Notes: generated by a model from the sequence alone, not told the origin. 46,825 nucleotides of DNA from Erysipelotrichales bacterium (GCA_017532345.1 JAFXJJ010000011.1:1-46825), one strand, 5' to 3'. Shown: positions 33,413 to 41,673, counted from the stretch's first letter. Numbers and translations: made by a program.

Positions 33413-33876
33413 AAGATAATTAAACCTAAACTCATATTCAATTATTGCATTATGCTGATACAAAAACAAAGATGTGAAGTGAAATATCTACGCGGATCCG
33501 CTAGACTGGCATTCACTTCACATCTTTTAGAATTTAAATAATTCAATATAATAGAAATCGAGATATCATTTAAACAATTATGTATGTTTCCTTGCCGAAA
33601 TTGTTATTTATGTTAAATAATGATTGTGTATTACCAAAACTGTATCGAGGTGATAAGTTTGCAAGGTAAAACTTATCGCTCGGTGCCTATACTTGAGAAA
33701 TATACGAGAAAAGATAACTTGATTTTCTCCTATGGTATGGCACGGATTCTTTCTTCGTGCTAAATGCACTGTAACAAAACTCGTACATCATTAACAATGT
33801 ACGTAACATACGAGCCTACTCGTGTGTTAAATGGCTAATACACCATTAATATAACAGTATATTTTTAGATTTCAAT
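33413..33876. other. Gene-free segment with stem-loops, possible structured RNA
   Basis: It begins with a long inverted repeat (33468-33527). From 33646 to 33803 four stem-loops come in a row: GATAAGTTT / AAACTTATC (33652-33677, with CGAG/CTCG outside), GAGAAAA / TTTTCTC (33706-33729), GCACG / CGTGC (33740-33760) and CGTACAT / ATGTACG (33782-33803). This density is higher than in the other spacers here. No known RNA family is recognised. Confidence 0.45.
33468..33527 (+). terminator. Long inverted repeat after the transglutaminase-like gene
   Basis: Arms of 16 bases: AAAGATGTGAAGTGAA (33468-33483) and TTCACTTCACATCTTT (33512-33527). The 28-base loop contains the palindrome GCGGATCCGC. It is probably a terminator, but the long loop is unusual. 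Confidence 0.6.
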
Positions 33877-34026
33877 AGTTAATTAAGAAGTTTTCATAAA
33901 CTCGGTTGTTATCAAGGCTATGTAACACATGGCTATGACATTAATGAATTTATTCTTGCTTTAGAAGAAAATGCTGGCTTCTTACCTATTGACGCAATAC
34001 GTGACCATACAAGCGAAAATAAATAA
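33877..34026 (+). pseudogene. C-terminal gene fragment (GYVT-x-GY-x-I-x-EF type), copy 1
   Basis: A short frame without a start reads LRSFHKLGCYQGYVTHGYDI, NEFILALEENAGFLPIDAIR and DHTSENK, ending TAA at 34024-34026. It shares GYVT-x-GY-x-I-x-EF with a second fragment at 38969-39058. Both lie directly before the terminator of a related minus-strand lipoprotein, so they are likely remnants of one ancestral gene carried in a duplicated block. The parent family is not recognised. Confidence 0.55.
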
Positions 34027-34035
34027 ATACAACAC

Positions 34036-34072
34036 AAAAAAAATCGGTTCAATTAAGAACCGATATTTTTTT
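34036..34072. terminator. Terminator of the 34071-35558 lipoprotein gene
   Basis: AAATCGGTTC pairs with GAACCGATATTT around AATTAA, with A and T runs on both sides. Confidence 0.85.
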
Positions 34073-35558
34073 ACTCTCTAATAATAGCACCTGGAATAGC
34101 AAATGCTTCTTCCATAACTAAATCAATACCACCAACAATTTCATTATAACCCTCAGTTTGAGTAGTTGCATGGAATGCCCAATATTCATTAGTTACCATA
34201 TTTACAATAGTCATTTGTGAACCAGATTCAGCATAAGCTTTTCTACTCATAATTACTTCTAGCATTCTTGTCGAAGCATCGTAGTAATAATAATACAATG
34301 TCTGATTAGCATCAATATATACAGTTACTGTTGTTATTTTTGTATTATAGTTGACTGTATAGTTATATACATAAGGGTTATTTCCATTGTCATAACGAAT
34401 TTCGGTATATGTTAATACCCCATTAGAATAAGTAACATTAGATACATCTTTATAGTTAGTAGATTCAACTGTATGTGGTACTTTATCTAAATCGAATGCG
34501 AATTCTTTAGGGCTATTATATGTAACGGTTGCATAATGTTCTTTTGTTTTGCCATCTGCCATATTACCATAAGAAATTTGTCCTTTCCATTTTGTAGTTG
34601 GAGTAAAGAATTTTTCATCGCTTTGATTAACTACATCTCGCCATACAATCGGTAATTCATATTGATATCCAGCATTATTTAACTGAGCAGCACCATGATT
34701 TTCAGGAACCTCATATTTGACGGCTGTATCCGTTAATCCTTCTCTTGACCCTTCATTTCTCTCATATTCAGAACCAGAAGTGTCCTCTTGATTTGCTTGA
34801 TTATCTTTTTCTTTTTGTTCTCTGTCTTTTGTACCTTGAGCGTAACCATCTTGATATCCATTTTTAAAACCTTCTAAATAGTCATCATTTCCATATTGCT
34901 CACTAGGGTCATACTCTTTACCATTATACCCTTCTTCATAACCTTCTTTATATCCATTATTGTAGCCATCATTATAGTCTACTGAACCATCTGGCTTTTT
35001 ATTTGGATACGTATCATCTTGAACTTGGTTTTCATCTTTGATTAATGTAGGAAGAGTTAATTGTGCAATATTTCCATCACTATCTTCCGCTAGCAATGTA
35101 TATGATTTAGCATTTACATCATATAGATATTGAATAGCAATGTTGCCGTCTTCTACATCTAACGCTGCTAAAGGTTCTTTTTGTAAAATGCTATTTAGTG
35201 CCTCATAATCTGTATCAAAATATTTATCAACATATAAAACACCTTTAACTAAATCAACTCGCGTTGCATCGATTACTTTGTAATACGGAGCGTTGTTAAC
35301 AATAGGTTTATCATGTTTATTGTATGTGAAATTATTTAATTCATCCGTTGCAATCTCGCCGTTTCCTTTACTATCCGTATAGTCATTAATATCACTGATA
35401 TTATTAGTTAAAGTAACAGTCGTGGTTGTAGTTGTTGTCGCAGTCGTAGTTACAACACTACTGCCATCATTTCTGTTAACTTCTTGATTAGGGCCACCAT
35501 TACTATCATTACACCCAGATAAAAGTACAATAATCATCAAAAGTAATATCTTTCTCAT
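34071..35558 (-). CDS. Thr-rich linker lipoprotein, island family member A
   Basis: 495 residues. Lipoprotein signal MRKILLLMIIVLLSGC (Cys16), then GGPNQEVNRND and a Thr/Val-rich linker (VVTTTATTTTTTTVT). Domain 1 (about 70-165) includes YFDTDYEALNSILQKEPLAA and YTLLAEDSDGNIAQL. A region of GY-rich repeats follows (about 185-225: NDGYNNGYKEGYEEGYNG, LEGFKNGYQDGYAQG), then domain 2 (about 290-495) with VTYSNGVLTYTEIRYDN and YYYDASTRMLEVIM followed by TIVNMVTNEYWAF. Domains 1 and 2 and the signal are shared with the lipoprotein at 39105, and the TRM/VN-YY part also with 35611. SD AGGAGG precedes the ATG. No known family is recognised; it is likely a surface protein carried by the island. Confidence 0.8.
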   Translation of the reverse strand: MRKILLLMIIVLLSGCNDSNGGPNQEVNRNDGSSVVTTTATTTTTTTVTLTNNISDINDYTDSKGNGEIATDELNNFTYNKHDKPIVNNAPYYKVIDATRVDLVKGVLYVDKYFDTDYEALNSILQKEPLAALDVEDGNIAIQYLYDVNAKSYTLLAEDSDGNIAQLTLPTLIKDENQVQDDTYPNKKPDGSVDYNDGYNNGYKEGYEEGYNGKEYDPSEQYGNDDYLEGFKNGYQDGYAQGTKDREQKEKDNQANQEDTSGSEYERNEGSREGLTDTAVKYEVPENHGAAQLNNAGYQYELPIVWRDVVNQSDEKFFTPTTKWKGQISYGNMADGKTKEHYATVTYNSPKEFAFDLDKVPHTVESTNYKDVSNVTYSNGVLTYTEIRYDNGNNPYVYNYTVNYNTKITTVTVYIDANQTLYYYYYDASTRMLEVIMSRKAYAESGSQMTIVNMVTNEYWAFHATTQTEGYNEIVGGIDLVMEEAFAIPGAIIRE

Positions 35559-35610
35559 AATACTTTCCTCCTTTTATATTCCAGAAATGTATATATCCAT
35601 GCCAAATAAG

Positions 35611-37056
35611 CTAATTCAATTTTGTTGCGATTACATAATCTAGGATTTCAGCACCCATCATATAGTCAGAATCTGTTTTATCTCTTTCAATAAAACCTAT
35701 TAAACCACCTTTATTTACTGGATAATACTCCCCACGGGCATAATTAATAACTGTATAACTCGAATCAACTAATGGAGCTGAAACTGCCATACGTGTTTTT
35801 CCATCATAGTAAGTATAATAGCATGTATCTTCTCCCTTGCTTCCATTCGCAAAGATAATATTATACTTTGTTAATGAAAGTGATTTAACATTTTTAGTAT
35901 CAATAATTACCATATGTTGATAATTTGTACTTTCAGCACCAACTAATGATGAAGAATTTGTTCCATTTACTGTATACGTTAAAATATATCCATTTTCATA
36001 ACTACTCATACTATAAGAACCATATTGACGGTCTCTATTTACTAATGTTTCAATCTTTTGGATATCAGCACTTGTTAATGTGACATTTTGTTTTTTATTC
36101 CAAATATCATTTGTAGATTCACTTAAATATAAACCTGAAACATCATCAATAGTGCCACTATAATTAGAATTAAATAAATTCGTATCTTGCTTCTTGTAAG
36201 TCACTTCAAATCCTTGTGTATAGTTCGTAGGTAAATCTCTTGAGAAATTAATGCCAGGAATACTCATATCATCTGGATGTTTTATATAGAACGATAATGT
36301 AGTATCTGTTTCATTTGTAATTCTTCCTGCTAATTCATCAAGAACAGATTTACTAATAATATTTGATGGAATTGAAGCAGTGTTATTTGTTGTTCCTTCT
36401 ACAACTAATGGTTTATCAAGCTCTGTTTCTTCGGATGAAGTTGCATCATGTGGTGTATCATTTGAAGTGGATGATGACTCTGTGCTAGAAGCAATGTTCT
36501 TTGTATGAACAACTTCAATTGGTAAAGTGAAAGCATATGTATCGTCTAAAAGTACATAACAATCAAATGTTTGTTCTTTAAGTGCATACTCACTGGCATC
36601 ATCATAATTTTTATCAGTGAAAATAACCTTTTTGTAATTTAACTGGTTAGTATCTCGAATTGTATAATACATTACCCATAAACTACCTAATAATTCATTC
36701 TTCATTGTAGTATCGTCTTTCGAATTATCAATTTCAACTATTGTATCAATTCCTGATAAATCATAAGATAAAGCATCATATTCTGTTTTTAAAATGGTAA
36801 TTTTTTTAGCTTCTTCTTTCTCTGCTTTATTTTCTTGTTCACTTTCAGACGTGTCTGATTCTTTATCTTCAACTTGCGAACTACTCTCCTCTTTTGAAAC
36901 TATATCATTTTTAAGTGTTTCATCTTGAGTTGTAGTAGTATCAGTGTTTTCAATTTGTGGATTATCTATTTCTTGATTATCTACACTACTATTATCTTTC
37001 GTTACACACGAAGTAAGTAGTATGCAACTAAGTAAAATCAGAATTATCTTTCTCAT
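35611..37056 (-). CDS. Lipoprotein, island family member B
   Basis: 481 residues from the ATG at 37056 (SD GAGAGG); a longer frame starts at 37083 without an SD. Signal MRKIILILLSCILLTSC (Cys17), then a long Ser/Thr/Glu/Asp-rich linker (about 20-90), an N-terminal domain around 95-195, a second Ser/Thr-rich linker (ASSTESSSTSNDTPHD), and a C-terminal domain of about 260 residues. This ends with CYYTYYDGKTRMAVSAPLVD and TVINYARGEYYPV, matching the end of members A and C. It lies 52 bases upstream of member A on the same strand, so A and B are probably one operon, transcribed against the replication gene at 37223. Confidence 0.78.
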   Translation of the reverse strand: MRKIILILLSCILLTSCVTKDNSSVDNQEIDNPQIENTDTTTTQDETLKNDIVSKEESSSQVEDKESDTSESEQENKAEKEEAKKITILKTEYDALSYDLSGIDTIVEIDNSKDDTTMKNELLGSLWVMYYTIRDTNQLNYKKVIFTDKNYDDASEYALKEQTFDCYVLLDDTYAFTLPIEVVHTKNIASSTESSSTSNDTPHDATSSEETELDKPLVVEGTTNNTASIPSNIISKSVLDELAGRITNETDTTLSFYIKHPDDMSIPGINFSRDLPTNYTQGFEVTYKKQDTNLFNSNYSGTIDDVSGLYLSESTNDIWNKKQNVTLTSADIQKIETLVNRDRQYGSYSMSSYENGYILTYTVNGTNSSSLVGAESTNYQHMVIIDTKNVKSLSLTKYNIIFANGSKGEDTCYYTYYDGKTRMAVSAPLVDSSYTVINYARGEYYPVNKGGLIGFIERDKTDSDYMMGAEILDYVIATKLN

Positions 37057-37222
37057 ATAAGTACCTCTCTCATAACAAGGCAATTATATCAAACACGTTT
37101 TATGAAAACAATCCTAAAAAAATCATCTAATTATTTTTAAATATACGTTAAATTTATACTATTTGTTATGTTGAAGATAACTAAAAGGTTATATTTAAGA
37201 TTTGTAACCTAAAGAGGTAAAC

Positions 37223-38455
37223 ATGGTTATTGATACATTAACAACAAAATACTCACATTCATTATATATTGGAACAAAGACAGATAACACTATGCAAAAC
37301 ACATATTGCAGCAAGATTGCACATCATTTAATATCAAAAGCTGCCTATGATAAAGTTGATTGCTATTATACACCTAATACATTTTGCAATTTTCATGGCG
37401 AATCTCGTAGATTAAAATCGCTATACTCATTAAATGCATTATACGTGGATTTAGATAATCATAGACGAGGAAGTGTTTTTGACAAGGATAAAGCTACCTC
37501 TGTTTATTGCTTATTAGAGGATGAACTCATTGGGTCAAAAATACCGAAACCTCATGAAGTTGTATATACAGGCAGAGGCATGCAAATGGTATGGTATATC
37601 GAATCATTGCCAGCAAATCAAAATACGATTGTCTATTGGAAAAAGCTAGCACTGTATCTTGCTTCAACAATTAAATCCTATTTAGAAACTTCCAATATTG
37701 CATTAGATGTGGATGTTCCTGTCTCAATTAACCCAGTCGCTTATTTACGTGCTGTAGGTACATATAATACGAAAGCTAAGAAATACACTAGTTACATCAT
37801 GAAAAATGTAGACATGAGCAAATATTCTCTTAACGATATTTATAATAATTATTATGAACCAAAAGCTAAAGCCAAACAAATCAGACGTAAATATTTTACA
37901 ACTGTTACTGATGAATTTGTGCAACAGCTTAATAATGCTAGATATGAAGATATGAAAACACTTATTAGACTACGTGCAGTAAACGATTTGAATATAGGCC
38001 ATCGACAAAATACATTATGCAATATTGTCTGTATCTTAGCAAACAAAGGTATGAGCGAAGGAGATATTCTTCAAGAACTAATATCATGTAATATTCTATT
38101 TGAAGTGCCTTTGCCTATGCGTGAAGTGGAAAGTACCCTACGTGCTGGTCTAAATTATGCAAAGCGTATCACTATTGGACTATCCAATACTAATATGATT
38201 CGTTTTCTTGATATTAGCGAAGAAGAACAAACTTGTTTACGAACTATTATTAGTAAACAAGAAAAAACACGTCGCAAACTAGAAAAGCAACAAGAAAAAC
38301 GAAACAGAATTCACAATAAAGTACTAAAAGCTAAAGAACGTATTAAAACTATGGTCCTTCAAATGAAAGACTTCACTAGAACTTATATTGCTAAAAAGCT
38401 AGGCATATCATTGCGTAAAGTATATTATATCCTAAAAGAAGCAACAACAAATTGA
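37223..38455 (+). CDS. Primase-polymerase-like (AEP) replication protein of the island
   Basis: 410 residues. The archaeo-eukaryotic primase-like core is suggested by LNALYVDLDNHRRG (Asp76 and Asp78 as metal ligands), HEVVYTGRGMQMVWYIES (about 118-135, the position of the SGxGxH-type nucleotide motif, here with Gln in place of His) and VAYLRAVGTYNTKA (about 175-188). A helical PriCT-like region follows (NIGHRQNTLCNIVCILANKG, about 255-275). The C-terminus is basic with an HTH: FTRTYIAKKLGISLRKVYYI. Proteins of this layout serve as replication initiator-primase in plasmids, satellites and integrative elements. No helicase is encoded beside it, so host helicase use is inferred. SD AGAGG precedes the ATG. 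Confidence 0.75.
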   Translation: MVIDTLTTKYSHSLYIGTKTDNTMQNTYCSKIAHHLISKAAYDKVDCYYTPNTFCNFHGESRRLKSLYSLNALYVDLDNHRRGSVFDKDKATSVYCLLEDELIGSKIPKPHEVVYTGRGMQMVWYIESLPANQNTIVYWKKLALYLASTIKSYLETSNIALDVDVPVSINPVAYLRAVGTYNTKAKKYTSYIMKNVDMSKYSLNDIYNNYYEPKAKAKQIRRKYFTTVTDEFVQQLNNARYEDMKTLIRLRAVNDLNIGHRQNTLCNIVCILANKGMSEGDILQELISCNILFEVPLPMREVESTLRAGLNYAKRITIGLSNTNMIRFLDISEEEQTCLRTIISKQEKTRRKLEKQQEKRNRIHNKVLKAKERIKTMVLQMKDFTRTYIAKKLGISLRKVYYILKEATTN

Positions 38456-38461
38456 TAATAA

Positions 38462-38518
38462 TTGGCAGTTGCCAACAAAATGAATATTAAACAAAACCAA
38501 TAGTAGTTGGTCTTTTTG
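38462..38518 (+). terminator. Palindrome and terminator after the replication gene
   Basis: TTGGCA-GT-TGCCAA (38462-38475) lies just after the stop, followed by ACCAA (38496-38500) / TTGGT (38507-38511) and a T run. Confidence 0.65.
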
Positions 38519-38877
38519 TCGTTACAAATACACATAAATTACCATCATTATCTCTATCACCCTTTCAGGAAATAACCAAACTGAGATATTATCAACTATT
38601 AACCCTCTGCCATATATAACATATAGTGCAAATTAATGAAGCTATAGAAAGTATAATAACTTTATATTGGTACTACGATAGAATAACCTTCAAAATACCT
38701 GGTATATAGAGCCTTGCGATTGTGTATATCTAAGATACTGATACAATCGTCATAACAATCGCAAAATAATAAAATACCCCTCGCATTTGATTTTATAAAT
38801 AATTACGTTTCAACAGCCGATTAAAGTAATACTTTAATTAAAGCTATAAAAAAATAGACTTTATGATAAGTCTGTTT
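38519..38877. other. Gene-free segment with inverted repeats of TTGCGATTGT
   Basis: About 360 bases with no gene. TTGCGATTGT (38714-38723) is matched by its complement ACAATCGCAA (38755-38764), and a third partial copy ACAATCG lies at 38743-38749. Behind a replication-type gene, repeats of this kind could be part of an origin, but there are too few copies to be sure. The end of the segment (38855-38877) is the terminator of the truncated DUF4258-like copy. Confidence 0.4.
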
Positions 38878-38966
38878 TCAGTTTCTAAGTTCTCTCCCAT
38901 TTGCATGAAAATAAACTGGACTAGGCACATATGCTGTTGTTACCACCTTGTAATGTACTCCACATT
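38878..38966 (-). pseudogene. Truncated duplicate of the DUF4258-like gene
   Basis: The minus strand reads ECGVHYKVVTTAYVPSPVYF then HANGRELRN and a stop at 38878. This is the C-terminal end of the intact gene at 40550 (GGVHYKVVTAYVPSPVYFHA). The terminator behind it is duplicated too. Similarity stops abruptly at about 38967, where a plus-strand gene fragment begins, marking a recombination junction. Confidence 0.85.
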
Positions 38967-38968
38967 CA

Positions 38969-39058
38969 GTAGCTAAAGGATATGTTACTGGGTATAATAT
39001 CGAAGAATTTGTTAATGCGTATTTAGCAAAAGGATATCTAGATAGAAATTCACGATAA
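38969..39058 (+). pseudogene. C-terminal gene fragment (GYVT-x-GY-x-I-x-EF type), copy 2
   Basis: A short frame reads VAKGYVTGYNIEEFVNAYL then AKGYLDRNSR and TAA at 39056-39058. It is related to the fragment at 33877-34026 and has no start of its own; it abuts the truncated DUF4258-like copy. Confidence 0.5.
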
Positions 39059-39075
39059 TTTTTCGTAATAAATAA

Positions 39076-39104
39076 TAAAAAAAGAACTCAGACGAGTTCT
39101 TTTT
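39076..39104. terminator. Terminator of the 39105-40424 lipoprotein gene
   Basis: AAAAAAGAACTC pairs with GAGTTCTTTTTT around AGAC, directly after the stop on the minus strand. Confidence 0.85.
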
Positions 39105-40424
39105 TTACTCCATAATGATGAATGAAGATGTTTCATCATAACCATATTTGTTTTCAATGATATTATTTGGCATCCATGTCATTGAGTTACCGCCATCACT
39201 ACTGCAATCATCCGTGAACTTATAATATGTTTGGGTAGCATGATTGATAATTGTACCCTCGGCACTTACTATTCCATTGGTAGCTGAGAAACAACGCGTC
39301 ATTCGTGTTACTCCGTCATAATTACAATAAGTTACATCATATAATTTATTATCTTTGTAACCATAATGATAAGCTTCCATTATTTTAGTATTATAATCAT
39401 ATATAAAATCAGAATAATTGTCTTCATTATAAGTTTCTCGATATTTTAGAATTCCGTTTTCATAAGTAACATTTGTTTTCATTTCTGAAGCAATATCTTC
39501 TTTTGGTAATGCATCAATATTATAGCTAAAATCTTTTGGTTTATTTATATATACTGTTCCAATTTTACCTTTAGTCATTAACCCATAAGCATGTTGATGT
39601 TTTGTATTAAAGAATTTTTCATCACTAATTTCTACTTCTTTTTCATATACAGTTACTGGTTTAATTGGTAATCCTGTTACAGATTTAAAATTCTTTGTAT
39701 AAATATCTGAGGTATATTTAATAGAACCTTCTTCTACTGTAGTAGGTAATTTTGAGTCTGAAGAATTATTTGAGTTGCTATTATTGTTATCAGAATTATC
39801 ATTATTTCCAGAATTGTCAGAATTATCTGTGTTATCCGTATTATCAGAACCTGGTTTTTGTGTATTTGAAGATGATTTGTCAATATTCTCCTTTACCTGA
39901 ATTGGAATTAACCATTCGGTTTGATTATTATCACTATCCGCTGCAAGTATACCATAATTATCTAATTCTTCAATATAAATATACATAATTTCAACTTCGC
40001 CATCCTGAGGGTCTATAGCAATAAATGAATTTGTACTAATAATGTAATTAATATATTCTTCTTCTGAGGTAAAACGTTTTGGAATATAAAACATTTTATC
40101 TATACGATTATAATTATTATAATGAAGTAATCTAATTTCAGGACCTTCTCCTACTTCACAAATTTTTTCTGTATCCAGATTACCACATGTATAACTATCG
40201 GGCCCTAAAATTTCATTGCCATTTTCATCTTTAATTAAAGTGCTTGTTGATGCAGTAGTTGATGTAATAACGGTAGTATTAACAACAGCAGTTGTAGCCG
40301 TACTTGTAGTCGTAGTTACAACACTACTATCATCATTTCTATTAACTTCTTGATTAGGCCCACCATTACTAGCATTGCACCCAAATAGCAAAGCAAAAAT
40401 CAATATAACTAATATTTTTCTCAT
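39105..40424 (-). CDS. Thr-rich linker lipoprotein, island family member C
   Basis: 439 residues from the ATG at 40424 (SD GGAGAG); the longer frame upstream lacks an SD. Signal MRKILVILIFALLFGC (Cys16) and GGPNQEVNRNDDSSVVTTTT are nearly the same as in member A, followed by a Thr/Val/Ala linker. Domain 1 (about 75-185) has FIAIDPQDGEVEIMYIYIEE and GILAADSDNNQTEW. An Asn/Ser/Asp-rich linker follows (NTDNTDNSDNSGNNDNSDN). Domain 2 carries VTYENGILKYRETYNED, CNYDGVTRMTRCFS and TIINHATQTYYKF. It is clearly a paralogue of member A, with linker regions that differ in type (Asn/Ser here, GY-rich in A). Confidence 0.8.
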   Translation of the reverse strand: MRKILVILIFALLFGCNASNGGPNQEVNRNDDSSVVTTTTSTATTAVVNTTVITSTTASTSTLIKDENGNEILGPDSYTCGNLDTEKICEVGEGPEIRLLHYNNYNRIDKMFYIPKRFTSEEEYINYIISTNSFIAIDPQDGEVEIMYIYIEELDNYGILAADSDNNQTEWLIPIQVKENIDKSSSNTQKPGSDNTDNTDNSDNSGNNDNSDNNNSNSNNSSDSKLPTTVEEGSIKYTSDIYTKNFKSVTGLPIKPVTVYEKEVEISDEKFFNTKHQHAYGLMTKGKIGTVYINKPKDFSYNIDALPKEDIASEMKTNVTYENGILKYRETYNEDNYSDFIYDYNTKIMEAYHYGYKDNKLYDVTYCNYDGVTRMTRCFSATNGIVSAEGTIINHATQTYYKFTDDCSSDGGNSMTWMPNNIIENKYGYDETSSFIIME

Positions 40425-40522
40425 GATTAATCTCTCCATTTTTATGTTTCCAACAGAGATTATATCATATACTGCATTTTTTTCAATTCCCACAAATTAA
40501 AGCAATTCTTTAATTAGCATCA

Positions 40523-40549
40523 AAAAAAGCAGACTTTAAAAGCCTGTTT
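40523..40549 (-). terminator. Terminator of the DUF4258-like gene
   Basis: On the minus strand AACAGGCTT pairs imperfectly with AGTCTGCTT and is followed by a T run. A duplicate lies at about 38855-38877. Confidence 0.6.
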
Positions 40550-40969
40550 TTAGTTCTTAAGTAGTTTGCCATTCGCATGAAAATAGACTGGACTAGGCAC
40601 ATATGCTGTTACCACCTTGTAATGTACTCCACCTTCAGATGTTATGTGTTCTGCTAAGATGATATGTATTGGTTGTTTACTTCCATCAATTTTAACCTTA
40701 CCACATAATACGACTAACTCATCTGCATTGTCATTATATGTACCTTTTCCATGACATTGCACTATGGAAGTACTATACTTTCTCAGTGTATGTTCAACAT
40801 ATTCCTTGGTAATCCCTCTAGCTTGCATTTGACTTAAAGCATGTTCTGAGTATTCTATCAGTCCATAGTTTGCAAAAGCTTTGATTTTATTAATTTTACT
40901 AGACCAATGTTTCTTTTCATAATAAGGATTGCGGCAATGGTTATCTTCACAATTATTAATATTTAACAT
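40550..40969 (-). CDS. DUF4258-like small protein
   Basis: 139 residues from the ATG at 40969 (SD TGAGGAGA); an upstream GTG would place the SD inside the gene. The central part IEYSEHALSQMQARGITKEY, VEHTL, then ELVVLCGKVKIDG and HIILAEHI follow the DUF4258 pattern (SxHAxxRMxxRGI, then beta strands). That fold is related to RelE/BrnT-like toxins and also occurs in proteins of unknown role. The N-terminal Cys/His segment (CEDNHCRNPYYEKKHW) is unusual and may bind metal. No antitoxin-like gene is beside it, so a toxin role is not shown. A truncated copy lies at 38878. Confidence 0.7.
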   Translation of the reverse strand: MLNINNCEDNHCRNPYYEKKHWSSKINKIKAFANYGLIEYSEHALSQMQARGITKEYVEHTLRKYSTSIVQCHGKGTYNDNADELVVLCGKVKIDGSKQPIHIILAEHITSEGGVHYKVVTAYVPSPVYFHANGKLLKN

Positions 40970-41182
40970 ATTTCTCCTCACCTTTCTTAAATATCGTATA
41001 TAAGATTACACTGTCAATATAACAGATGAATGTTAAATTTCCACATATAGTCCTTATATATCAAATACCCGATTATAGAGGAGATAACTTTTTTATTGGA
41101 TAATTACAATACTTTTTACTGTTGTCACTAAAATTATAAATAAAACTTTCTGTTTTTTAGATTTTTATGTTATATTAAAAAA

Positions 41183-41208
41183 GAAGATGCCTATAAAAGC
41201 ACATCTTC
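41183..41208 (-). terminator. Terminator of the small hydrophobic ORF
   Basis: GAAGATG (41183-41189) / CATCTTC (41202-41208), followed on the minus strand by a long T run. It lies 7 bases after the stop of the 60-residue frame, which supports that frame. Confidence 0.75.
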
Positions 41209-41215
41209 CAATTCG

Positions 41216-41398
41216 TTATTTATGCCTTTTACTCGTATAACATATTAAACTAGCTAATAATCCTGTAATGGATAAAACGCTAGGACATGCTGTTGTATAA
41301 GCATCAAGAAAACATAATGCCAATAACAGAACATCTATATCTATCGTAGAAAAATACAATTGAATCGTAATAAATGGGTTTGAATCCTTTTTTACCAT
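41216..41398 (-). CDS. Small hydrophobic protein, unknown
   Basis: 60 residues with one or two hydrophobic stretches (DIDVLLLALCFLDAY, LSITGLLASLICY) and a basic C-terminus KRHK. SD GGAG lies 10 bases before the ATG and a good terminator follows at once. These are the only grounds for calling it; no family is recognised. It could be a small membrane protein of the island or a chance frame. Confidence 0.45.
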   Translation of the reverse strand: MVKKDSNPFITIQLYFSTIDIDVLLLALCFLDAYTTACPSVLSITGLLASLICYTSKRHK

Positions 41399-41496
41399 TT
41401 ATATAAACTCCATCAATATAGAAGTTCAAGTTCTAATATTGATTAACCATGTATAACGAGCACACGGCTATAAAAAGTTTATAATATTTTTACAAA

Positions 41497-41522
41497 AGAG
41501 TCTAATTTATTAGACTTTTTTT
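41497..41522 (+). terminator. Orphan terminator
   Basis: AGTCTA / TAGACT with a T run; no plus-strand gene precedes it, so the upstream gene may have been lost. Confidence 0.6.
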
Positions 41523-41564
41523 GATAAAATTATATAGTAAGCATATTTTTTATGAATTTCATTC

Positions 41565-41582
41565 AAAATGTTCGAACATTTT
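41565..41582. promoter_or_regulatory. Perfect 18-bp palindrome upstream of a lipoprotein gene
   Basis: AAAATGTTCGAACATTTT, 92 bases before the ATG at 41674; it could be an operator. Confidence 0.4.
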
Positions 41583-41673
41583 GGGGGGATTGTAATCATT
41601 ATCTTTTTGTGTTATTCTTAATGGTGTAATGAAAAGCGCTTGTTTGTTACTGATGTAAAAAGGAGAAAAAATA

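Noticed and set aside
34780-35000. GY-rich coding repeats in lipoprotein A as a DNA satellite
   Set aside because: The repetition is at protein level within a clean reading frame and not an independent DNA repeat.
40550-40969. DUF4258-like gene as a toxin-antitoxin module
   Set aside because: No adjacent antitoxin-like gene; the fold link to RelE-like toxins is not enough.
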